Source of the DNA: JAITMY01 sp031553765
Lineage (GTDB): Bacteria > Bacteroidota > Bacteroidia > Bacteroidales > UBA932
Assembly (NCBI GenBank): GCA_031553765.1
Contig: JAVBKY010000008.1
Span: 34,742-98,741, forward strand
Direction: 5' to 3'
DNA: 64,000 nucleotides
This document shows, piece after piece, positions 25,071-33,980 of this stretch (its first letter is position 1; each line of letters begins with the position of its first letter). Under the pieces are notes generated by a model, which made no database searches, was not told the DNA's origin, and saw only the letters and a list, made by a program, of their open reading frames with translations. A program made the translations under genes and the position numbers.

Positions 25071-25109
25071 CATCCCTATTTAAAGAGCAAATATTTAAAA
25101 GTTTGAGAT

Positions 25110-25274
25110 ATGGCACAGAAAAGAACTTTCCAACCGTCAGTACGTAAGCGTAGAAATAAGCACGGTTTTCGTCACCGCATGGAAACGGCTAACGGTCGTC
25201 GTGTACTTGCTGCACGTCGCGCTCGTGGTCGTAAGAAACTTACCGTTTCCGACGAGCCCAAGTACGGTAAGTAG
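25110..25274 (+). CDS. rpmH: 50S ribosomal protein L34
   Basis: 54 residues: MAQKRTFQPSVRKRRNKHGF at the start, then RHRMETANGRRVLAARRARG and the C-terminal extension KKLTVSDEPKYGK. L34 is a small basic component of the large ribosomal subunit. The usual rnpA/yidC neighbours are absent here. It has its own promoter and terminator, so it is a single-gene unit. The gene is short, but the match to the family is complete. Confidence 0.97.
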   Translation: MAQKRTFQPSVRKRRNKHGFRHRMETANGRRVLAARRARGRKKLTVSDEPKYGK

Positions 25275-25302
25275 CCCACGGCTGCTGCCCCTTGTTTTTT
25301 AT

Positions 25303-25342
25303 AAGAGGTAAAAATCCTAGTGGGTTTTTGCCTCTTTTTTTT
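25303..25342 (+). terminator. Terminator of rpmH
   Basis: Stem AAGAGGTAAAAA (25303-25314) and TTTTTGCCTCTT (25325-25336), nearly perfect, followed by a T run. Confidence 0.85.
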
Positions 25343-25352
25343 ACAAATATTT

Positions 25353-25565
25353 CGAATAATGTCCCTGCGGGACATTATTTGATTAACCGTAGGTGAGCGA
25401 AGCGTAACCTATGGTTGTGCGGACATCCGCATGTGGCGCGCGGAACACAAATTTTTTTCAAGGGAAACGCTTGTTCCGCGCGCAAAATAAAAGGTGCCTA
25501 TTCAAGCCACGGGTTTCGCTACGCTTCACCCGCGGTTAATAAAGTGCAGTCCCTGCGGGACAAAA
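25353..25565. repeat. Cluster of GC-rich hairpins between rpmH and mqnE
   Basis: Several short inverted repeats in a row: AATGTCCCTGCGGGACATT (25358-25376), AACCGTAGG paired with CCTATGGTT around GAGCGAAGCG, GCGCGCGGAACA paired with TGTTCCGCGCGC (about 25437 and 25472), ACGGGTTTCGC with GCTTCACCCGC, and GTCCCTGCGGGAC again at 25549-25561. No coding potential is seen. Confidence 0.6.
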
Positions 25566-25566
25566 A

Positions 25567-26649
25567 ATGAATGTTATGGATACCATAAAAAGTAAAATAC
25601 AGCAAGGCGAGCGCATTACTCCCGAAGAATGCCTCGCACTTTACAATACCGCTACACTTCCTGAATTAGGGGTGTTGGCAAACGTTGTACGCGAGCGCAA
25701 AAACGGTAGGAATGCCTACTTTAACCGCAACGTACACATTGAGCCTACCAATATTTGTGTAAACAAGTGCAAGTTTTGCTCATACCGTCGTGCAGAGGGC
25801 GAAACGGGTGCTTGGGATTTGAGTCTTGACGATATTTTGAAAGTAGCGCAGCAGCTGGTGGGGCAAAATATTACCGAAATTCACATCGTAGGCGGTGTAC
25901 ATCCGCGTCATCCATTTTCGTTTTACGAAAGCGTGATTGAGGGTGTGCGCAATATTTTACCCAACGTACACATCAAAGCCTTTACCGCGGAGGAGTTATG
26001 GAAAATGGCGGAACAAAGCGGTAAGCCTGTGGAGCAGGTATTGGCGCGTTTGCAGGAGTTGGGCTTACGCTCCATTCCCGGTGGCGGTGCCGAAATTTTG
26101 AATGATGAAGTTCGCTCGCGTATTTGTGCCGAAAAAATCAACTCGGGCATTTGGCTCAACGTGCATGAGCAGGCGCATAAGCTGGGTATTGTGTCCAACG
26201 CTACCATGCTGTACGGTCATGTGGAAAAGTATGAGCATAGGGTGGAGCACCTTACGCGCTTGCGCGATTTGCAGGACAAAACGGGTGGCTTCAACGCTTT
26301 CATTCCGCTTAAATTCCGCAAGGCGCATAACGAAATGTCGGACTTAGGCGAAGTTACCACTATTGAAGATCTGCGTAACATGGCTATTTGCCGCATATTT
26401 TTAGATAATATTCCTCACCTTAAGGCGTACTGGCCCATGTTTGGCAAAAGTGCGGCGCAACTGGCGCTCAGCTTTGGTGCCGATGATTTGGACGGTACTA
26501 TTGGCGATAGCACCAAAATATACTCCATGGCAGGCGCTGATGATAAGAATCCGCAAATGAGCGTAGAAGACCTATGTAACATGGTGCGCGACGCAGGTTT
26601 TATGCCAGTAGAACGAGATTCTCTCTATCACTCCATTAAGCAATATTAA
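25567..26649 (+). CDS. mqnE: Aminofutalosine synthase (radical SAM)
   Basis: 360 residues. MqnE joins an adenosyl radical to 3-[(1-carboxyvinyl)oxy]benzoate, making aminofutalosine in the futalosine route to menaquinone. The radical SAM cluster motif is CVNKCKFC (about residues 62-69) in the context IEPTNICVNKCKFCSYRR. TEIHIVGGVHPRHPF, GLRSIPGGGAEIL and ATMLYGHVE are characteristic of the MqnE/MqnC/CofH group; MqnE rather than MqnC is favoured by the overall pattern, including GGVHPRH. Other mqn genes are not in the window. It implies anaerobic or micro-aerobic respiration with menaquinone. Confidence 0.9.
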   Translation: MNVMDTIKSKIQQGERITPEECLALYNTATLPELGVLANVVRERKNGRNAYFNRNVHIEPTNICVNKCKFCSYRRAEGETGAWDLSLDDILKVAQQLVGQNITEIHIVGGVHPRHPFSFYESVIEGVRNILPNVHIKAFTAEELWKMAEQSGKPVEQVLARLQELGLRSIPGGGAEILNDEVRSRICAEKINSGIWLNVHEQAHKLGIVSNATMLYGHVEKYEHRVEHLTRLRDLQDKTGGFNAFIPLKFRKAHNEMSDLGEVTTIEDLRNMAICRIFLDNIPHLKAYWPMFGKSAAQLALSFGADDLDGTIGDSTKIYSMAGADDKNPQMSVEDLCNMVRDAGFMPVERDSLYHSIKQY

Positions 26650-26773
26650 CGCAGTTTACTTTGATTTACGACGTTTTGCGACTTACTTTGTAAGTTGCTG
26701 TCATTGCGGGCTTGACCCACAATCTCCCGATTAGGGGATCCCGAATCAAGTTCGGGATGACACTGCAATCAAA
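26650..26773. repeat. REP-like hairpins between mqnE and the PASTA gene
   Basis: ATTGCGGGCTTGACCCACAA at 26703-26722 matches the hairpin at 14353, and ATCCCGAA / TTCGGGAT forms a second stem at about 26738-26757. No gene is seen. Confidence 0.55.
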
Positions 26774-27601
26774 ATGCTATTTCAAAGTTTTATGCAAAAA
26801 AACAAGGGTAGGACGGGGCTGCTGTGGCGCCTATGGAACAACTTTTATGTGCGCAACGTTATTTTTGCGGTAAGCACAATTATTCTTTTACTCCTCCTGG
26901 TGAACCTTGGGCTAATGATTTACACGCGTCATGGGCAAACCTTCGAGACTCCCAACTTTGGTGGTATGTCATTGACCGATGTGCAACGCTTGGCACACTC
27001 CAAGCACCTGCGTATTGAGGTTACCGATTCGGTATATATTGCGCATAAGGCGCCCGGTTCGGTGATTGAGCAAAATCCCAAGCCTAAGGTGCGCGTGAAG
27101 AATAATCGCACCATTTTTATCACGCTAAATGCTACTACTGCTAAAAAAATGCGCATGCCTGATGTGGTAGGATTGTCGCTACGCCAGGCAAAAGCTACCA
27201 TCGAAATGCAGGGATTTGAAGTTGGGCGACTATCGTTTGCTCCCGATATGGCCTCGAACAACGTGCTTAGCCAACTCTATGGTGGTCGCACAGTGCAGGC
27301 GGATGAGTTACTCTCGGTGGGTAGCAAAATAGACTTGGTGTTGGGTAAGAGCCATGACTCGGAACGCACAGCATTGCCGCAGCTCAAGGGCTTGTCGCTG
27401 GTTTCAGCCAAGAGCAACATTGTTGAAGCTTCGCTCAACGTTGGAAAAATAAAGTACGATGAGTCGGTAATGAACATGGCAGATACTATGGAAGCGAAAG
27501 TATACGCGCAGTACCCTGTTGCTACCGATGATACCGATCTTGAAGTAGGTTCGCAGGTGGATGTTTATCTAACGGTAAATACTGCTCGCTTAGGACAATA
27601 A
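26774..27601 (+). CDS. PASTA-domain membrane protein
   Basis: 275 residues. A single membrane helix (about 28-52, VIFAVSTIILLLLLVNLGLMI) leaves the remainder outside the cytoplasm. Three PASTA repeats follow: about 55-118 (TPNFGGMSLTDVQRLA), 124-190 (MPDVVGLSLRQAKATIE) and 198-272 (LPQLKGLSLVSAKSNIV). PASTA domains bind muropeptides or the peptidoglycan stem in kinases and penicillin-binding proteins; here no kinase or transpeptidase domain is attached. The next gene starts four bases downstream, so it is co-transcribed with the T9SS protein and probably rluD. Confidence 0.9.
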   Translation: MLFQSFMQKNKGRTGLLWRLWNNFYVRNVIFAVSTIILLLLLVNLGLMIYTRHGQTFETPNFGGMSLTDVQRLAHSKHLRIEVTDSVYIAHKAPGSVIEQNPKPKVRVKNNRTIFITLNATTAKKMRMPDVVGLSLRQAKATIEMQGFEVGRLSFAPDMASNNVLSQLYGGRTVQADELLSVGSKIDLVLGKSHDSERTALPQLKGLSLVSAKSNIVEASLNVGKIKYDESVMNMADTMEAKVYAQYPVATDDTDLEVGSQVDVYLTVNTARLGQ

Positions 27602-27605
27602 CTCA

Positions 27606-29669
27606 ATGCTGAAATTTCGTTATATTACATTTTTTTTGGTAACATTTGTTGCCCTTGTGCAGCCACTGAGTGCGCAGGTGAGGGAGGTGCTAGTACCCAT
27701 TGAGGTGCCGCAACGCCAGAATATAGCAACGGCTAAATTAAAGTCATTGTTGAAGGGAGGAGCCTTGGCAACAGCTAAACTGGATACGCTCAACCTTCCT
27801 TTTTTTGATGACTTCTCTAAGCAAACGAACGGTATTCCCGATCCTGCAAAATGGACTAACCGTAATGTGTTTGTAAATAATTCATACCCAATTAATCAGC
27901 CTACCATGGGCGTGGCTACCTTTGATATTGCCGACGAGAATGGCTTTATCTATAAGCACGCCAACTCGACCGGTTTCCCTGCCGATACGCTCACTTCTAT
28001 GCCTATAGGTTTGAAGACTACAGATGGTGGTGTTTTCCTCAGCTTTTCATATCAGCCAAAGGGCAACGGTGACATGCCCGAGCGTAGAGATTCGCTTACG
28101 TTGCATTTTTACTCACCAGCCGACTCAGCATGGGTGAGCATGTGGAGCGCCTATACCGATACCGTTAACGGCTCCATTAAACCGAATGTACTAAGTGAAA
28201 TGCACTATTGGGAAGAGGCTCCAATACAAGTTTATAATAGGCAGGCGCATACCGGAAGTATTGATTCGTCATTTTATAAGGTGATGATACCAATTGCTGA
28301 TACGTGCTATTTGAAACCGGGTTTTCGCTTTATGTTTGTCAATTATGCCTCGCGGTCAAAGGACGAGACGTCGGGTAAGCAGAGTGATTGCGACATGTGG
28401 AATGTGGATATGGTGTACCTGAATAAGAATCGTATTGCCACTGATACGGTTGCTATAGATGTAGCAATACAAACACCGATTTTGCGCATGCTGAAAGGTT
28501 ATACCTCCATGCCGTGGCAGCACCTCAAGAAAAGTACCACTGCACAGCGTGAACAGCTGGTGAATGCGGCAGGGACAGGTGTTACCGTTTTTCCCGTGGT
28601 TGCAAACTTATATAACGATGAAAATGCTTTTGCTGCCGAGTTTGAGATTGCATGCGTAAAAGGTGCGCAAACGCCCACCTCTAAAAAAATTTCGGGAGGT
28701 AATACTGCTCTGGACGCTTCGGAGAAGAGGGTTATAAACTTTAATTTTCTTACAAATGATATACTTAATGTGCCACTAACCACTGCCGATTCAGTTGCCT
28801 TTGATGTTAAGTTAGTTATATGGGATTATATTGTAGGCCCCGCGGATATGGAGGGTGCTTATAGAAGCAACGATACCTGCGTATTTCGTCAAAACTTTTT
28901 TACCTACTATGCATATGATGATGGAACGGCTGAAAATGGTTATGGTGCTTTCGGCAACCAGGCAGATAGGGCAAAAGTAGCAGTGCAGTATAATTCGTAC
29001 CTGCGAGATACGCTAAGTGGCGTGTATATTTATTTCAATAATACGCTTGATAGCGGAAATGTTCAACCATTTAGGCTTACGGTGTGGAATGACAAGAGAG
29101 GTGTACCGGGCGATACCTTGTATCAGCAGGCCAACTGCTATTCTCGTTTTGATAGCTTGAATAAGTATGTGTACTATAAGTTGAATAGACCAGTGGTGAT
29201 AGATGAGGGAGCAACATTTTATGTGGGGTGGGTGCAACAGAGTACTGCTATGCTCAATGTGGGGTTTGATAACAATAATCCCATATCGGGTAAGAATTTT
29301 GTTAGCACTGATGGATACACATGGGATCCTTCCAAGTTTGATGGGCAAGGTGCTATTATGATTCGCCCATCATTTGCTAAGGAAAAGTTTGATGTGCCTA
29401 CATCAGTAGTTACGCCACGCGCAAATTTAGTGAGCGTGACGGTTTACCCTAATCCTGTAAGTGACGATTTGTATTTGGAGTTGCCCGATGAACTGCGTGA
29501 GAAAACGCTGCGCGTGGAAATTTTTAACCTCGGTGGACAGTGCGTAATGCAGAGTGATATTGAGGGCGGTGTCTCAATAAACGTATCAGCGCTGGTGCAG
29601 GGCACCTATTTTATTCGCTTTATTCACGGCAGTAAGCCTGTGGGATATGCTAAGTTTGTAAAGAGATAA
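27606..29669 (+). CDS. Secreted protein with T9SS type A C-terminal sorting domain
   Basis: 687 residues. A signal peptide (1-24, ending PLSAQ) gives Sec export. The C-terminal ~80 residues form a type IX secretion sorting domain: VTVYPNPVSDDLYLEL, a central VEIFNLGGQCVM and the final GTYFIRFIHGSKPVGYAKFVKR. The large middle region is beta-rich and not recognised; parts around 100-260 look like a jelly-roll adhesin or lectin-like fold. It should cross the outer membrane by T9SS and be released or attached to the surface. The T9SS machinery itself is not in the window. It follows the PASTA gene by four bases. Confidence 0.88.
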   Translation: MLKFRYITFFLVTFVALVQPLSAQVREVLVPIEVPQRQNIATAKLKSLLKGGALATAKLDTLNLPFFDDFSKQTNGIPDPAKWTNRNVFVNNSYPINQPTMGVATFDIADENGFIYKHANSTGFPADTLTSMPIGLKTTDGGVFLSFSYQPKGNGDMPERRDSLTLHFYSPADSAWVSMWSAYTDTVNGSIKPNVLSEMHYWEEAPIQVYNRQAHTGSIDSSFYKVMIPIADTCYLKPGFRFMFVNYASRSKDETSGKQSDCDMWNVDMVYLNKNRIATDTVAIDVAIQTPILRMLKGYTSMPWQHLKKSTTAQREQLVNAAGTGVTVFPVVANLYNDENAFAAEFEIACVKGAQTPTSKKISGGNTALDASEKRVINFNFLTNDILNVPLTTADSVAFDVKLVIWDYIVGPADMEGAYRSNDTCVFRQNFFTYYAYDDGTAENGYGAFGNQADRAKVAVQYNSYLRDTLSGVYIYFNNTLDSGNVQPFRLTVWNDKRGVPGDTLYQQANCYSRFDSLNKYVYYKLNRPVVIDEGATFYVGWVQQSTAMLNVGFDNNNPISGKNFVSTDGYTWDPSKFDGQGAIMIRPSFAKEKFDVPTSVVTPRANLVSVTVYPNPVSDDLYLELPDELREKTLRVEIFNLGGQCVMQSDIEGGVSINVSALVQGTYFIRFIHGSKPVGYAKFVKR

Positions 29670-29675
29670 GGTAAG

Positions 29676-29788
29676 CCAAGAGCGTCATTGCAAGAAGCCC
29701 GCCTGACAGACGTAGTCGGGCAGGGAGCGACGAAGCAATCTCCTACTAACAAGAGATTGCTTCGCCTTGCTCGCAATGACGCTCTTGG
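29676..29788. repeat. 113-bp nested inverted repeat
   Basis: Outer arms CCAAGAGCGTCATTGC (29676-29691) and GCAATGACGCTCTTGG (29773-29788) match perfectly; inner arms CGAAGCAATCTC and GAGATTGCTTCG form a second stem. A CGCCTGACAGACGTAGTCGG segment lies between. Related fragments occur at 10525-10557. It is a REP/MITE-like element between the T9SS gene and rluD. Confidence 0.75.
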
Positions 29789-29809
29789 TAAAATATACTT
29801 AGAAAAATA

Positions 29810-30865
29810 GTGAATACAGATTTAGAAAATATTGATATTGCCGACGACTCCGAGGAATCGGGGATGTATGAGCACTTCTCTATTACTGCAGATAAAGGGC
29901 AGTCGCTGCTGCGAATAGATAAATTTCTAACCAACCGGTTGGAAAATATTTCGCGTAACCGAGTGCAAGCTGCAGCCGAAGCAGGCACTATTCTGGTAAA
30001 CGGAAAGCCTGTAAAATCCAACTACAAGGTAAAGCCGCTTGATGTAATATCGGTGGTGATGCCTTACCCTCCGCGCGAGGTGGAGATTATTCCCGAAAAT
30101 ATTCCACTTGATATACTGTACGAAGATGATGACTTGCTGGTGGTGAACAAGGCTGCAGGCATGGTTGTTCATCCGGGCCATGGTAACTTCAATGGCACGC
30201 TGGTAAACGCGCTCACGTACCACCTTCAGGATTTGCCCATGTTTAAAACGGGTGATATCCGCGCGGGGTTGGTGCATCGTATTGATAAGGACACTTCGGG
30301 AATACTGGTAGTGGCAAAAACGGAGCTTGCGCACAACCGCCTTGCTAAGCAGTTTTTCGATCATACCATCAATCGCCTATACACAGCTATGGTGTGGGGT
30401 GTACCCGATCCTAAGGAGGGAACCATAACTGGGCATATTGGACGGAGCTTGCGCGATAGAATTAAGATGCAGGTTTTCTCCGAAGGAGAATATGGGAAAC
30501 ATGCCGTAACGCACTATCGTGTGTTGGAGGATTTGGGCTACGTGTCGTTGGTGGAGTGTAAGCTTGAAACGGGGCGCACGCACCAGATTCGAGCGCACAT
30601 GGAGTCCATCGGTCATCCGCTGTTTAACGATGAGCGCTATGGTGGTAGTGAAATCCTGCGTGGTACAACATTCTCAAAATACAAGCAGTTTGTGCAAAAT
30701 TGTTTTGACTTACTACCTCGTCAGGCGCTGCATGCTAAGGTACTGGGCTTTGTGCATCCCACTACGGGAAAGGATATGTATTTCGAGGCGCCTTTCCCCG
30801 CTGATATGGAGGCTGTGGTGGAGAAGTGGAGAAAGTATTTGGGAAACAGAGAAGAATTTGGCTGA
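29810..30865 (+). CDS. rluD: 23S rRNA pseudouridine synthase, RluD family
   Basis: 351 residues with a GTG start at 29810; a later ATG (29864) would still keep the S4 domain. RluD makes pseudouridines 1911, 1915 and 1917 in helix 69 of 23S rRNA. The N-terminal S4 domain (about 28-85) reads LLRIDKFLTNRLENISRNRVQ. The catalytic domain has LLVVNKAAGMVVHPGHGN and the active-site Asp in LVHRIDKDTSGILVVAKT. ETGRTHQIRAHM also fits. RluC/RluD subfamilies are similar, so the exact target positions are inferred. Confidence 0.92.
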   Translation: MNTDLENIDIADDSEESGMYEHFSITADKGQSLLRIDKFLTNRLENISRNRVQAAAEAGTILVNGKPVKSNYKVKPLDVISVVMPYPPREVEIIPENIPLDILYEDDDLLVVNKAAGMVVHPGHGNFNGTLVNALTYHLQDLPMFKTGDIRAGLVHRIDKDTSGILVVAKTELAHNRLAKQFFDHTINRLYTAMVWGVPDPKEGTITGHIGRSLRDRIKMQVFSEGEYGKHAVTHYRVLEDLGYVSLVECKLETGRTHQIRAHMESIGHPLFNDERYGGSEILRGTTFSKYKQFVQNCFDLLPRQALHAKVLGFVHPTTGKDMYFEAPFPADMEAVVEKWRKYLGNREEFG

Positions 30866-30907
30866 GGATGAATAATCGCAATCTGAACTAGCAAAACCTA
30901 ATAACCT

Positions 30908-32620
30908 ATGAAAATGAAAAACAAGTTCTTACTGTCGGCAAAAAATCTCCTACTGGCAGCTACGTGTGCAGGTATTCTATTTGCCTGTGAAAAAGATCCT
31001 GATAGAGATGATGTAATGCCGTTAATGGTCTCATTTAGTGTTGACTTGACGGATGACGATTTGGTGCTGACGGTTGTGGATACGCTTGATAAATTCTTGG
31101 TCACTTTTAGCGAGGCTATTGATCCCTCTACCATATCGGGTAATGTAAGTATTAGGAATTGGTCAAATATTCTCCTTCGCACTGCTACGCCACCGTTTGA
31201 GGTAGCGCTGAGTGGTAATGCGAATAATGTTGTGGCCATTACTCCTCTTGCTGGCGAAAGGTTTCTGCCTGGAGTTACCTATAGAATTAGCATCTCACGG
31301 GACTTAAAGTCCGTAAGTAATAAAGCGCTTAAGATTGCGTACCGCGGCTACTTTTGCATGGGTACACCTGCCTCTGAGGAGCAAATGGGCAACAAGACTG
31401 AAGTAGTAGTTGTGAGCGATATACACTTGGGTGACCAACGTAGTATGGCTGGTGGCTATGCATGGTTTAACACAAACCGAGATTCGCTGGTTAACTTTTT
31501 AGACTACATTATTTCACGTGCAAAGGCCACTAAAACATTGATAATAGCGGGTGATTTTTTTGACGAGTGGCTGGCTCCGGTAGATACCGCGACGTTTGGG
31601 GACGGAAAAGGAAAGTTGTTGACACAGAATGAGTTTGTGGGTAAAATAGTGGAGGCTCACCAAGATATAGTTAATAGGGTGAAGGCTGTGAAGGCCGCGG
31701 GTATTGATATTGTCTATATTCCCGGTAACCACGATATGCACGTTACGGATGAAGATATTATTACTCACTTTGGTCCGGGAACAATTACGGTTGCGCGCGA
31801 TGCCGCCGGCTTGGGAAGGTATGCGCCATATACTAATGTAGTAGTTGAGCACGGACACAGATATGATTTTTTTAATGCACCTGACCCTCTATCTAACCAA
31901 GGAAAGAGTGTTGATAATGTTAGTGACAAGTCTATCTTGCCTCCGGGATTTTTTGTGACTAAGATTGCTTCCACCTATGACAATCTTCATGGTACGACTA
32001 ATAGTTATCGCAGGTCAACAGAGGATGAGGAAACCGCCACATGGGGTGATGTTGACAACTTTCATTTGTACTACTATGCGTGGAGGCTAATTCTCTGGGA
32101 TAAGCCATACTCTTTTGGTAAGGATGAAAAGCGCATCAAAACGGGCATTGACGGATATACAAGTGCTTATAGCTTAAATGATATTGTACCCCAAAGTGCT
32201 CAGCCTGCTAATGGATATCCCTACCTATACTCGGATATACATGAAGTGGCTAAATGGCAAGCTCGATTGACTCAAAACGAAGTTTCTCCATCTATAAGTT
32301 TTCTTAAAGGTCTTATGGCCGGTGCAATTAATAGCGTGTATAAGGATTTTGCCTTTTCGCAGTATATAACGCCATCAAAAGCACAGGTTGTTGTTTTTGG
32401 ACATACGCATGAAGCAAAGATTGTAGTGGGGCAGACTGGAGATAAAAAAGGTGCAGTGTATGTAAACTCAGGTACGTGGATTGATAAGAGGTGGTCAAGG
32501 CACCCTACTTGTACATTTGCTGTAATTTCCAATAAGGACTCGCAACAGACGGTGTCCCTTAACCGTTTTACCGGTAGTGGTGGGGTAGAACAAATCAAGA
32601 AAGTTACCCTTAAGAAGTGA
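30908..32620 (+). CDS. Lipoprotein with Ig-like and calcineurin-like phosphoesterase domains
   Basis: 570 residues. A lipoprotein signal ends with the lipobox ILFAC (Cys about 27), followed by EKDPDRDD. Residues about 35-150 resemble a bacterial Ig-like (SbsA) domain: DKFLVTFSEAIDPSTI and the late YRISISRDLKSVSNKAL. From about 160 the phosphoesterase domain has VVSDIHLGD, AGDFFDEW, PGNHDMHV, VEHGHRYD and FGHTHEA, the full set of metal ligands. UDP-diacylglucosamine hydrolase (LpxH) motifs are similar, but the export signal argues for an extracytoplasmic substrate, which is unknown. A strong terminator follows. Confidence 0.9.
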   Translation: MKMKNKFLLSAKNLLLAATCAGILFACEKDPDRDDVMPLMVSFSVDLTDDDLVLTVVDTLDKFLVTFSEAIDPSTISGNVSIRNWSNILLRTATPPFEVALSGNANNVVAITPLAGERFLPGVTYRISISRDLKSVSNKALKIAYRGYFCMGTPASEEQMGNKTEVVVVSDIHLGDQRSMAGGYAWFNTNRDSLVNFLDYIISRAKATKTLIIAGDFFDEWLAPVDTATFGDGKGKLLTQNEFVGKIVEAHQDIVNRVKAVKAAGIDIVYIPGNHDMHVTDEDIITHFGPGTITVARDAAGLGRYAPYTNVVVEHGHRYDFFNAPDPLSNQGKSVDNVSDKSILPPGFFVTKIASTYDNLHGTTNSYRRSTEDEETATWGDVDNFHLYYYAWRLILWDKPYSFGKDEKRIKTGIDGYTSAYSLNDIVPQSAQPANGYPYLYSDIHEVAKWQARLTQNEVSPSISFLKGLMAGAINSVYKDFAFSQYITPSKAQVVVFGHTHEAKIVVGQTGDKKGAVYVNSGTWIDKRWSRHPTCTFAVISNKDSQQTVSLNRFTGSGGVEQIKKVTLKK

Positions 32621-32640
32621 TTACACTGAAATACAAATGA

Positions 32641-32670
32641 AAAACCGCGGCAATATTTGCCGCGGTTTTT
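32641..32670. terminator. Bidirectional terminator between the phosphoesterase gene and rnfA
   Basis: AAAACCGCGGCAA, ATAT, TTGCCGCGGTTTTT: 13-bp stem with a T run on one strand and an A run on the other, located between two convergent genes. Confidence 0.92.
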
Positions 32671-32701
32671 CATTTGTATTAATTCTCCATTCTCAATTGA
32701 G

Positions 32702-33274
32702 TTAAACAACTCCCGAAAATCCCATAAACGCCATAGCCAAAATGCCGGCGGTTACCAGCGCAATGGGAACGCCCTTCATGGCTTTAGGAACGCTGTTCAG
32801 CTCCAACTCCTCGCGAATACCCGCGAAAATAACCATGGCCAAACCAAAGCCTAACGAAATACCCACAGCGTAAACTACGCCTGAGCCTAACGTGTAACCC
32901 TTCTGAATAGTGAGCAACGCAACACCAAGCACAGCGCAGTTGGTGGTAATAAGCGGAAGGAAAATACCTACAGCGGAGTATAGCGCAGGGCTGATTTTCT
33001 TTAGCACAATCTCTACCATTTGCACCAGCGCGGCAATTACCAGAATGAACACAATGGTTTGCATAAACTCAATGTGCAGCGGCGCCAGCAAGTAGTGAAA
33101 TAGCAGATAGGTAATAATGGTTGAGAGCGTAATTACAAACATTACCGCGCCCGACATACCCATGGAGGTTTCTACCTTGCTTGATACCCCAAGGAACGGA
33201 CAAATGCCAAGAAACTGCGAGAGCAGAATGTTGTTTACAAAAATGGTGCTGATAATAATAATGATGTATTCCAT
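32702..33274 (-). CDS. rnfA: Ion-translocating oxidoreductase subunit A
   Basis: 190 residues with six membrane helices, the last gene of the rnf cluster. RnfA is a core membrane subunit of the ferredoxin:NAD oxidoreductase that pumps Na+ or H+. The conserved NNILLSQFLGICPFLGVS, including the cysteine near the membrane middle, and LITTNCAVLGVALL, with the second cysteine, correspond to the [2Fe-2S] ligands shared with RnfE. It overlaps nothing; 12 bases separate it from rnfE. Confidence 0.96.
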   Translation of the reverse strand: MEYIIIIISTIFVNNILLSQFLGICPFLGVSSKVETSMGMSGAVMFVITLSTIITYLLFHYLLAPLHIEFMQTIVFILVIAALVQMVEIVLKKISPALYSAVGIFLPLITTNCAVLGVALLTIQKGYTLGSGVVYAVGISLGFGLAMVIFAGIREELELNSVPKAMKGVPIALVTAGILAMAFMGFSGVV

Positions 33275-33286
33275 ATCTTGATATTT

Positions 33287-33871
33287 TTACGAAATCCTTT
33301 TCTTCATCATGTTGAAAAGCACCAACAGGTAGCCCAACACAAGGAAGGCGCCGGGTGCAAGAACGAAAATCAAAATGCCTTCGGTTTCAACAATCGTTTG
33401 CCCGAAAATCATGCCGCTGCCCAGCAGCTCGCGCACAGCGCCAATAACGGTTAGGGAAAGCGTAAAGCCCAACCCGATGCTGAAGCCGTCGATAGCGGAA
33501 GCCACCGCGCCATTCTTTGAAGCAAATGCCTCGGCACGACCAAGCACAATGCAGTTCACCACAATCAGGGGAATAAAGATACCCAGCGTAGCGTGTAAGT
33601 CGGGCAGGTAGGCCTGCATAAGCAGCTCCACCATAGTAACGAATGCCGCAATAACTACAATGTAGCTGGGGATACGCACTTTGGCGGGAATGAGTCCTGC
33701 TATGAGCGAAATAGCTAAGTTGGAAAGGATAAGCACCAGCATAGTTGCCGCACCCATGCCCATGCCGTTGAGGGCGGAGGTGGTGGTGGCCAGCGTGGGA
33801 CACATACCCAACAGTAGCACAAACGTTGGGTTTTCCTTAATTATACCTTTGGTGAGAGAGCTGAGGTTCAT
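33287..33871 (-). CDS. rnfE: Ion-translocating oxidoreductase subunit E
   Basis: 194 residues, six membrane helices in inverted topology relative to RnfA. Conserved: NPTFVLLLGMCPTLATTTSALNG-type start, LIVVNCIVLGRAEAFAS and the C-terminal helix ending in MMKKRIS. The cysteines in GMCP and VNCI pair with those of RnfA around the membrane [2Fe-2S] cluster. It follows rnfG by about 109 bp, a gap made of AT-rich quasi-repeats. Confidence 0.96.
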   Translation of the reverse strand: MNLSSLTKGIIKENPTFVLLLGMCPTLATTTSALNGMGMGAATMLVLILSNLAISLIAGLIPAKVRIPSYIVVIAAFVTMVELLMQAYLPDLHATLGIFIPLIVVNCIVLGRAEAFASKNGAVASAIDGFSIGLGFTLSLTVIGAVRELLGSGMIFGQTIVETEGILIFVLAPGAFLVLGYLLVLFNMMKKRIS

Positions 33872-33899
33872 ATTTGGAATTATTATTTTTAATTTAATT

Positions 33900-33978
33900 A
33901 GATAAATGCTTCGCGATAAATTGCGCTTCGCGCGATAAAGGGATAAAATTTATCTTTTTATCTCTTTATCCTTTTATC
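33900..33978. repeat. Quasi-tandem GATAAA-type repeat between rnfG and rnfE
   Basis: Repeated GATAAATGCTTCGCGATAAA-like units followed by TTTATCTTTTTATC runs, in partly inverted order. Related units occur at 43451-43545 and 50471-50524. Confidence 0.6.
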
Positions 33979-33980
33979 TT

